64,000 nt of DNA from Rhabdothermincola sp036846205 (GTDB lineage Bacteria; Actinomycetota; Acidimicrobiia; Acidimicrobiales; Acidimicrobilacustridaceae): assembly GCF_036846205.1 (NCBI RefSeq), contig NZ_DAIUCK010000004.1:8270-72269 (forward strand), written 5' to 3'. The notes below the pieces were generated by a model. That model was not told where the DNA came from and searched no databases. It saw nothing but the letters and a program-made list of their open reading frames with translations. Both the position numbers and the translations under genes were made by a program. This document shows positions 16,589 to 22,761 of this stretch, piece after piece (position 1 is the stretch's first letter; each line of letters opens with the position of its first letter).

Positions 16589-17683
16589 ATGACCACGGCA
16601 CAGGTGGAGTACACGGAGCACGAGCTCCTGCTCTCGCATGACTACGCAGAGCCGCTCGTCGCGGGTGGGGTCCGCTGCCACGGCGGCTTCGACGATCAAG
16701 GTCGGTACGTCTCACCTCGTACCCGCATGCGAGGCCCGGCCATCGAGGCGTGGGAGCACCAGCGCGCGGAGCAGTTCGGCACCCCGGTGCTCGACGTGCC
16801 GATCGACTCGTGGCCTGAGCACTTCCCCAACGTCGAGCAGTCGAAGCTGCTGATCCGACGGGGCGTGCCCGAGCCCATCATTGCCACCCTCACCCGCATC
16901 GGTACCGTCGAGGGCTTCGGCGGGATGCTGCGGCTGGTGCCGGTGCCCGACATGCGACCGCTGTTCGAGGAGGACATCACCGGCACCGCGATCGCCCACC
17001 TGGACCGCGGGCTCATCGAGGCCCACGCCCGCGACGAGGCCGGCTTCGAGGAGGAGGCGGGCCACGACGTGATGTGGTTCGTGGCCCGCGACATCGCGTT
17101 CGAGAATCCGGTCACCGCCGACGAGACCGAGCTCATGCTGGAGCGGATGGGCATCAGGGGCGGTCCCGGCAGACCCGCGCCGCTGGTCGACGTGGCCCGG
17201 GTGCTGCCCGAGGAGATCGACCCCACACTCGAGTTCCTGGTCGGCCGGATGATCAACCTGCTGTTCATCGAGATCGCGGCGTTCCACACCTTCCGCTGGG
17301 CCGAGAGCGTCCTCGCCGACACCGACCTGGTGGCGGGCGACGGCGAGGCAGCCCGGCTGGTGTCCTACATCCGAGCCGACGAGACGCCCCACGTGTCGTA
17401 CCTGCGCACCGCCCTCTCCGAGATGCGTGACCGCACGTGGATCGGCCAGCGGGGCAACCGCTACCCGGGCGAGGAGATGATCGGGTTGCTGTGGGACAAG
17501 GCGCTCGAGGACTCCCTGCTCCTGCGGCGTGCCGACAACCTGCGGGTCACCATGAACGAGATCGAGCACGCCTTGGCTGGTCGCCCCGACGCGGCCGACC
17601 TGCTCGACGAGATGCTCTCGCTGGGCACGGTGCGGCGACTGCCCGACGGCACGGTGGTCGACACCGAGGAGCCGGCGGCGTGA
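16589..17683 (+). CDS. Putative ferritin-like diiron protein (uncharacterised)
   Basis: 364 residues; I do not know a named family. Two ExxH motifs are visible, E156-AG-H159 and E265-TP-H268. Suitable Glu residues precede each on an earlier helix (E127/E128 about 28 before the first; E228 in FIEIAAFHTF 37 before the second). A Glu, ExxH, Glu, ExxH pattern is the ligand set of carboxylate-bridged diiron oxygenases and ferritin-like proteins. The rest is mostly helical and acidic, with no signal peptide. ATG 16589 follows a G-rich SD region. Its stop overlaps the GTG of the LLM gene (GTGA), so both are made together, under the TetR operator. Oxygenase activity is inference. Confidence 0.65.
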   Translation: MTTAQVEYTEHELLLSHDYAEPLVAGGVRCHGGFDDQGRYVSPRTRMRGPAIEAWEHQRAEQFGTPVLDVPIDSWPEHFPNVEQSKLLIRRGVPEPIIATLTRIGTVEGFGGMLRLVPVPDMRPLFEEDITGTAIAHLDRGLIEAHARDEAGFEEEAGHDVMWFVARDIAFENPVTADETELMLERMGIRGGPGRPAPLVDVARVLPEEIDPTLEFLVGRMINLLFIEIAAFHTFRWAESVLADTDLVAGDGEAARLVSYIRADETPHVSYLRTALSEMRDRTWIGQRGNRYPGEEMIGLLWDKALEDSLLLRRADNLRVTMNEIEHALAGRPDAADLLDEMLSLGTVRRLPDGTVVDTEEPAA

Positions 17684-19044
17684 AGTTCGGCCTGTTCTAC
17701 GAGCACCAGCTCCCCCGGCCCTGGTCGGAGGACTCCGAGCGCCAGCTCATCCAGGATGCGCTGGACCAGGTGGAGCTCGCCGACCGGGTGGGCTTCGACT
17801 ACGTCTGGGAGGTCGAGCACCACTTCCTGGAGGAGTACTCGCACTCCAGCGCTCCCGAGGTCTTCCTCGCCGCGGCCAGCCAACGCACGTCGCGGATCCG
17901 CCTGGGGCACGGCATCATCCAGACCGCGCCGTACTACAACCACCCTGCCCGCACCGCCGAGCGGGTGGCCACCTTGGACCTGGTCTCCAACGGGCGGGTC
18001 GACTTCGGCTCCGGCGAGTCGTCGTCGGAAGCCGAGCTCGGCGGGTTCGGCATCGCCTACGACGAGAAGCGGGAGCAGTGGCTCGAAGGCCTCGAAGTCG
18101 CCATCCGCTGCATGACCGAGACCCCCTTCACCGGAGTCGAGGGCCGGTACGTCTCGATGCCGCCCCGTAACGTGGTGCCCAAGCCGGTGCAGAAGCCACA
18201 CCCTCCACTGTGGCTGGCGTGCTCCCGGCGCGACACGATCCTGCTCGCCGCCGAGAAGGGCATGGGTGCGCTGGCCTTCGCCTTCATCGACCCTGAGGAC
18301 GCGAAGCAGTGGGTGCGTGACTACGAAGCCACGCTGGCCGAACGCTGCGTGCCCGTCGGGCTGGCCGTCAACCCGGCCATCGCGTGTGTCACCCCGATGA
18401 TGTGCCATCCCGACGAGGACACCGCCATTGCCCGAGGGCTCGAGGGCGGCAACTTCTTCGGCTACTCCCTCGCCCACTTCTACGTCTTCGGCGAGCACGT
18501 TCCGGGCAGGACCAACGTGTGGGAGGAGTTCCAGGAGCGGCGCCACGCACACGGCTACTCCCCCGAAGCGGCGCTGGCTCAGAAACAGGAGACCCTCGGC
18601 GCCAAGGTGGCGGCTGGCGACACCACCGGTCTGCGGGGGGCGGTGGGCACCCCCGAGCAGATCCGCGACTTCCTCCGCCGGTACGAGGAGGCCGGCGTGG
18701 ACCAGGTGATCTTCGTGCTGCAAGCGGGTCGCAACCGTCACGAGCACATCATGGAGAGCATCGAGCTGTTCGGGCGGGAGGTCCTCCCCGAGTTCGCGGA
18801 GCGCGACGAGCGGCTCAGCGCCGAGAAGGCGGAGCGTCTCGCCCCCATCATCGAGGCGGCCCTGGCCCGCCGGCCCGCCCCGCCGCCCCCGATGCCCGAC
18901 GACTACGTCATGAAGGCCATCCCCAAGCGGATGGTCGACGAGGCGCAGTTCGACGCGGGCAGGGAGTGGATGGAAGACCTCGCCAACAAGCAGGCCGTCG
19001 GCGAGCAGGACGAGACCTTCGTCCGGGGGATCCTCGGCGGCTGA
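17680..19044 (+). CDS. LLM class flavin-dependent oxidoreductase (monooxygenase-like)
   Basis: 454 residues. The core is a luciferase-type barrel: VKFGLFYEHQLPRPW, RVGFDYVWEVEHHFLEEYSH (close to the EHHF of bacterial luciferases), RIRLGHGIIQTAPYYNHPAR, RVATLDLVSNGRVDFGSGES. About 90 extra residues at the C-terminus are helical and rich in Glu/Arg. It resembles alkanal-monooxygenase-like LLM proteins more than the short F420 forms. GTG 17680 overlaps the upstream stop by 4 nt. With the diiron protein and TetR this forms a compact two-gene unit that may oxidise one small hydrophobic substrate. Confidence 0.88.
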   Translation: MKFGLFYEHQLPRPWSEDSERQLIQDALDQVELADRVGFDYVWEVEHHFLEEYSHSSAPEVFLAAASQRTSRIRLGHGIIQTAPYYNHPARTAERVATLDLVSNGRVDFGSGESSSEAELGGFGIAYDEKREQWLEGLEVAIRCMTETPFTGVEGRYVSMPPRNVVPKPVQKPHPPLWLACSRRDTILLAAEKGMGALAFAFIDPEDAKQWVRDYEATLAERCVPVGLAVNPAIACVTPMMCHPDEDTAIARGLEGGNFFGYSLAHFYVFGEHVPGRTNVWEEFQERRHAHGYSPEAALAQKQETLGAKVAAGDTTGLRGAVGTPEQIRDFLRRYEEAGVDQVIFVLQAGRNRHEHIMESIELFGREVLPEFAERDERLSAEKAERLAPIIEAALARRPAPPPPMPDDYVMKAIPKRMVDEAQFDAGREWMEDLANKQAVGEQDETFVRGILGG

Positions 19045-19058
19045 CCCGAGCCGCACCC

Positions 19059-19070
19059 CTCCCGCGGGAG
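19059..19070. promoter_or_regulatory. 12-nt perfect palindrome after the LLM gene
   Basis: CTCCCGCGGGAG reads the same on both strands. It lies 15 nt after the LLM stop and before the sigma factor gene. It may be a weak terminator stem or a protein site; no T-run follows. Confidence 0.35.
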
Positions 19071-19079
19071 TGGATCTCG

Positions 19080-19103
19080 CCGTGAGGGTGTAGGACTTCA
19101 CGG
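19080..19103. promoter_or_regulatory. Inverted repeat CCGTGA-N12-TCACGG upstream of ECF sigma gene
   Basis: Two 6-nt arms flank a 12-nt spacer, ending 10 nt before the ATG at 19114. The position fits an operator or a promoter-embedded regulator site for the sigma/VOC pair. Confidence 0.4.
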
Positions 19104-19113
19104 TGCTCGAACG

Positions 19114-19668
19114 ATGGGACGGGTGGTGAGCGTCACCGGACCCGACCCCACCGATCAGCGGCACGCGCTGGTCGCGCTCTACGACTCGGCGTTGCCCGAG
19201 GTGTACGGCTACCTCGCCTCACGATGCGGTTCGGCGGCCACCGCCGAGGATCTCACCTCCGAGACGTTCCTCGCCGCCGCGGACGCCGTGACGCGAGGCC
19301 GGGTGCCCAACCTGACGGTGGCCTGGCTCATCGGGGTGGCCCGCCACAAGATGGTCGACCACTGGCGCAGGCAGGACCGTGAGAGCGTCGCGCTGGGCGC
19401 CGCAGCAGATCACCTCGATGGTGACCGGGGTGTCGATGACTGGGAGGCCCGGCTCGATTCGATCCTGGCCCGCCAGGTGCTCGCCGACCTCGGCGGGCAC
19501 CACCGAGCCGCGCTCACCCTGCGCTACGTCGACGGCCTGCCCGTCAAGGAGGTGGCCGGGCACCTGGACCGCACGGTCGGTGCCACTGAAGTGCTCCTGG
19601 TTCGGGCCAGGGCCGCCTTCCGAGCCCGGTACGAGGCCGCCACCGCCCGCGACGAGGAGGACCGATGA
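19114..19668 (+). CDS. ECF-type RNA polymerase sigma factor
   Basis: 184 residues with sigma region 2 (ALPEVYGYLASRCGSAATAE then DLTSETFLAAADAV and GVARHKMVDHWRRQDRE, the -10 recognition helix) and region 4 (HHRAALTLRYVDGLPVKEVA then GHLDRTVGATEVLLVRARAAF, a helix-turn-helix for -35). No region 1.1 or 3, so it is an ECF sigma factor. Its ATGA overlap with the downstream VOC gene suggests that protein controls or serves it, in place of a classical zinc-binding anti-sigma factor. Targets unknown. Confidence 0.9.
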   Translation: MGRVVSVTGPDPTDQRHALVALYDSALPEVYGYLASRCGSAATAEDLTSETFLAAADAVTRGRVPNLTVAWLIGVARHKMVDHWRRQDRESVALGAAADHLDGDRGVDDWEARLDSILARQVLADLGGHHRAALTLRYVDGLPVKEVAGHLDRTVGATEVLLVRARAAFRARYEAATARDEEDR

Positions 19669-20696
19669 CCGATCCCTTCGACGCGCTGGCTCGCCCGGTG
19701 GAGCCCCAGACCCCCCGGCCGCGCTTCGCCCGCCAGCTGCGCGCCCGACTCGTCGCCGAACTCGGCCTCGACGACCCGCACGCGTTCCCCACCATCGAAC
19801 TCCCCGACAGGAGGGATGCCATGTCCGCCAGCACACACGTACCCACCCGAGCTCCCGCGATCAGCGCCGTCACCCCCTGCATGGTCGTCTCCGACCCCGC
19901 GGCTGCTCTCGAGTGGTACGCGGATGCCCTCGGCGCAGCCGGCGCGGTGCGGGCAGTCGATGACGACGGCCGGCTCGAACACGTCGAGCTCGCCGTCGGA
20001 AAGGCCCGCCTGCTGCTCACCGGTGAGCTCCCCGGCAGCGGTGTGCGTACGCCCACGGGCCTCGGCGGTACCGCCGTCACGCTGCACGCGACGGTTGCCG
20101 ATGTCGATGAGCTGTACACCCGAGCGGTGGCAGCCGGCGCCACGGGCCTGGCCGAACCGGCCGATCAGCGCGACGGCAGCCGGCGAGCCTCGCTCGTCGA
20201 CCCGTTCGGTCATCGGTGGATTCTGTTGCAGCCCGCCGCCAGCGCCGACGCCTCCGCTCTGGCGAACAGCGCGAGCTCCGGAACGCAGGAGCGCTCCCGG
20301 AACGGAGGGGGCATCTGGGCGGCCGTGTACTACCACGATGCGCTCGCCGGCATCCGCTTCCTCGTCGAGGTGTTCGGCTTCGAGGAACAGCTCGTCGTGA
20401 CCGGCCCCGACGGCCGCAGCGTGGTGCACAGCCAGCTCCGCTGGCCGGAAGGGGGGGTCGTCCAGGTCGGCACCTACGACCCCGACAACGTGTACAACCT
20501 CCGCCCGGGGGAGCAGTCCCTGTATGTGATCACCGCTGACCCGGACTCGGTGTGGCAGCGGTGCGCCGGTGCCGGTCTCGAGGTGATCCGCCCGCCCGCG
20601 GCAGCGGACTACGACCCTGGCGGCTCGGTGTTCTCGGTGCGGGACCGAGAGGGCAACATCTGGTCCTTCGGTACCTACGCAGGCGAATCCGACTGA
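19665..20696 (+). CDS. Two-domain VOC protein with N-terminal sigma-partner-like segment
   Basis: 343 residues. The first 40 or so (DPFDALARPVEPQTPRPRFA, then RQLRARLVAELGL) form a short Arg-rich helical segment, a type I recall in proteins encoded beside ECF sigma genes. Two glyoxalase/bleomycin-resistance (VOC) domains follow: about residues 65-190 (TPCMVVSDPAAALEWYADAL to SLVDPFGHRWILLQP) and 210-340 (AAVYYHDALAGIRFLVEVFG to SVRDREGNIWSFGTY). The end-of-domain DPFGHRW and DREGNIW are typical. Translation is coupled to the sigma gene by ATGA. It could sense a small molecule and bind the sigma factor through the N-terminal segment; this is inference. Confidence 0.85.
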   Translation: MTDPFDALARPVEPQTPRPRFARQLRARLVAELGLDDPHAFPTIELPDRRDAMSASTHVPTRAPAISAVTPCMVVSDPAAALEWYADALGAAGAVRAVDDDGRLEHVELAVGKARLLLTGELPGSGVRTPTGLGGTAVTLHATVADVDELYTRAVAAGATGLAEPADQRDGSRRASLVDPFGHRWILLQPAASADASALANSASSGTQERSRNGGGIWAAVYYHDALAGIRFLVEVFGFEEQLVVTGPDGRSVVHSQLRWPEGGVVQVGTYDPDNVYNLRPGEQSLYVITADPDSVWQRCAGAGLEVIRPPAAADYDPGGSVFSVRDREGNIWSFGTYAGESD

Positions 20697-20748
20697 CCAA
20701 CCGTCGCTACACCGCGGGTCGCCGAGCGGCCGGTGCAGGCCGACGGCC

Positions 20749-20754
20749 TACGCT
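20749..20754 (+). promoter_or_regulatory. Putative -10 element (TACGCT)
   Basis: TACGCT ends 6 nt before ATG 20761 with no SD sequence between; a clear example of the leaderless pattern. Confidence 0.55.
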
Positions 20755-20760
20755 CACCCC

Positions 20761-21639
20761 ATGAAGTTCGGAGTGATGTTCGCCAACACCGGGCCCTTCG
20801 CCACGCCTGAGGGCGCGGCGGCCATGGCGCAGGCCGCGGAGCAGGCCGGGTTCGAGTCGATCTGGACCGTCGAGCACGTCGTCGTGCCGGTCGGCTACCA
20901 GTCCGAGTATCCCTACGACAAGAGCGGCCGGATGCCCGGCGGTGAGCACACCGACATCCCGGATCCGCTGGTGTGGCTGGCGTACGTGGCCGCCCACACC
21001 ACCACCTTGAAGCTCGGCACGGGGATCGTCATCGCCAACCAGCGCAACCCGCTCGTGCTGGCCAAAGAGGTGGCCACCCTCGACGTGCTCTCGGGCGGAC
21101 GGCTGCTGCTCGGCGTCGGGGTGGGCTGGCTGCGAGAGGAGTTTGACGCGCTCGGCGTGCCCTTCGAGGGGCGCGGCAGACGACTCGACGAGTGCATCGA
21201 GGCCATGCGGGCCCTGTGGAGCCAGGAGGAAGCGAGCTTCGAAGGGGAGTTCACCTCGTTCCGCCGCGCCGTGTCTCGACCCAAGCCGGTCGCCGGGACG
21301 GTTCCGGTCATCGTCGGCGGGCACTCGAACGCGGCCGCTCGGCGTGCCGGCCGCCTCGGCGACGGCTTCTTCCCCGGCAAGGGCTCGAACGAACGCCTGC
21401 GGGAGCTGTTCGGCATCATGCGCGACGCGGCGCTGGAAGCCGGCCGTGATCCCGAGGCCATCGAGCTGACCACGGGCGGCGCGGCCGCCTTCGCTCCGGA
21501 TCCGGTGGCTGCGCTGCGTGAGCTGGAGGACGACCTGGGTGTGCACCGGGTGGTGATCCCGCCGCTGGCCTTCGACCCGGAGGAGATCGGTCCCGCGCTG
21601 GCCAGGTTCGGCGACGACGTGATCGCGAAGGTGGCGTGA
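20761..21639 (+). CDS. LLM class F420-dependent oxidoreductase (TIGR03619-like)
   Basis: A 292-residue luciferase-like barrel of the F420 type: KFGVMFANTGPFATPEGAAA at the start, GFESIWTVEHVVVP, KLGTGIVIANQRNPLVLAKE, SGGRLLLGVGVGWLREEFDA and RRAGRLGDGFFPGKG. The WTVEHVV and GVGWLREEF segments are hallmarks of actinobacterial F420-dependent members. The stop overlaps the GTG of the LOG-like gene (GTGA), so both are one unit. Substrate unknown. Confidence 0.88.
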   Translation: MKFGVMFANTGPFATPEGAAAMAQAAEQAGFESIWTVEHVVVPVGYQSEYPYDKSGRMPGGEHTDIPDPLVWLAYVAAHTTTLKLGTGIVIANQRNPLVLAKEVATLDVLSGGRLLLGVGVGWLREEFDALGVPFEGRGRRLDECIEAMRALWSQEEASFEGEFTSFRRAVSRPKPVAGTVPVIVGGHSNAAARRAGRLGDGFFPGKGSNERLRELFGIMRDAALEAGRDPEAIELTTGGAAAFAPDPVAALRELEDDLGVHRVVIPPLAFDPEEIGPALARFGDDVIAKVA

Positions 21640-22145
21640 ACGCCGGCGGCGGGCATGAGCCGCTCTACGTCTCGGTCATCGGTGGTTCCGATGTCGATCA
21701 GCCCACCATGACCGCGGCGCAGGAGGTGGGGCGGTTGCTTGCCGAGCAGGGCGCGGTGGTGGTGACCGGTGGGCGGCGCGGGGTGGCGGAGGCCGCGTCG
21801 AAGGGTGCGGTGCTCGCCGGCGGGGTGGCCGTCGGCATTCTTCCCGGGTCGGACCGAGCCGAGGCCAACCCCTGGGTGTCCGTCGCGGTGTGCACCGGCA
21901 TGGGCGAGACCCGTAACGCGCTCGTGGTGATGAACGGCGACGCGGTCATCGCCCTCGACGGAGGATTCGGCACCCTGTCGGAGATCGGCCACGCGCTGGT
22001 CGCCGGCCGGACCGTCGTCGGGCTGGGCGCGTGGGAACTGCGCCGTCGAGGGACGGCCGAGGGCTCGATCGTGCGGACCGCGAGCCCGGCGGCAGCGGTG
22101 GAGGCCGCGCTGGACGCGGCGTTCAGGACACGTCGAGGCGGCTGA
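21636..22145 (+). CDS. TIGR00725 / LOG-family-like nucleotide-binding protein
   Basis: 169 residues with a Rossmann-type fold: YVSVIGGSDVDQPTM, VVVTGGRRGVAEAASKGAV, then the conserved ETRNALVVMNGDAVIALDGGF followed by GTLSEIG. The GG.GT.SE motif is shared with LOG cytokinin-activating phosphoribohydrolases and the so-called lysine decarboxylase family; the small TIGR00725 group may act on nucleotides. It is coupled to an F420-dependent LLM gene upstream and its last 23 nt overlap a convergent small gene. Reaction unknown. Confidence 0.8.
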   Translation: MNAGGGHEPLYVSVIGGSDVDQPTMTAAQEVGRLLAEQGAVVVTGGRRGVAEAASKGAVLAGGVAVGILPGSDRAEANPWVSVAVCTGMGETRNALVVMNGDAVIALDGGFGTLSEIGHALVAGRTVVGLGAWELRRRGTAEGSIVRTASPAAAVEAALDAAFRTRRGG

Positions 22146-22395
22146 GCAGTTCCGCTCGCTGCTCCTCGAAGTCCTCGAAGGTCACCCGACCGTCGTCGTA
22201 GGCGGTGTGCAGCGCGGCCAGCGCATCCAGCACCGCCTGCTGGTCACCGGCGACCGGGGTCGCCGGTGACACACCAGACTGCTCGGCGGACGCCGCGCCG
22301 CTGCGGTCCTGGCGCCGCTCGCGCTTGGCGGCGGCTCGGGCCTTCTTGTTCTTGTCGCGTTCGCGCTTCTCGAAGCTGCTGCGACGGGTCGCCAC
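22123..22395 (-). CDS. Small SHOCT-like protein with basic N-terminus
   Basis: 90 residues. The first 32 are strongly charged and basic (FEKRERDKNKKARAAAKRER). The last 35 form a short helical hairpin, AALHTAYDDGRVTFEDFEEQ then RAELLSRL, similar to the SHOCT oligomerisation motif that usually ends bacterial proteins. No catalytic residues. The 3' end overlaps the convergent LOG-like gene by 23 nt. It lies 20 nt downstream of the cold-shock gene and may be read with it. The basic head suggests nucleic acid or ribosome contact, which is a guess. Confidence 0.6.
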   Translation of the reverse strand: MATRRSSFEKRERDKNKKARAAAKRERRQDRSGAASAEQSGVSPATPVAGDQQAVLDALAALHTAYDDGRVTFEDFEEQRAELLSRLDVS

Positions 22396-22415
22396 CCAGG
22401 GCGTCCAGACCCGGG

Positions 22416-22616
22416 TCAGACGACCCGGACGTTGCGGGCTTCCTCGCCCTTGCGACCGGGGCCGACCTCGAACTCGACGGTCTGGCCCTGCTCGAGGGTC
22501 CGGTACCCCTGCCCCTCGATGTTCGAGTAGTGGACGAAGACGTCGTCGCCCTGCTCACGTGAGATGAAGCCGTAGCCCTTCTCCGCGTTGAAGAACTTGA
22601 CGGTGCCAGTGGCCAT
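22416..22616 (-). CDS. Cold shock protein, CspA family
   Basis: A 66-residue single cold-shock domain: MATGTVKFFNAEKGYGFISR with RNP1 (KGYGFI, 13-18) and RNP2 (VFVHY, 26-30), then GQTVEFEVGPGRKGEEARNV. It binds single-stranded RNA and DNA and acts as an RNA chaperone. ATG 22616 is the right start, preceded by the SD-like AAGGAG about 10 nt upstream; the frame open beyond it is the mRNA leader. The leader between this start and about 22757 is long enough for the cold-responsive leader typical of csp mRNAs, though I see no clear structure. Confidence 0.95.
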   Translation of the reverse strand: MATGTVKFFNAEKGYGFISREQGDDVFVHYSNIEGQGYRTLEQGQTVEFEVGPGRKGEEARNVRVV

Positions 22617-22761
22617 GATGCTGATCTGCTCCTTGCAAAACGCCTGTATGAACTCGAGCAGATCGGTACTGACCTCCTCGCTGCGGGGTAGTCTAGGACC
22701 GAACGGGGCGGGTGCCGTGCATCGGAGGGAGAAACCTCCCCACCAGCCCGACCGCACCCGA

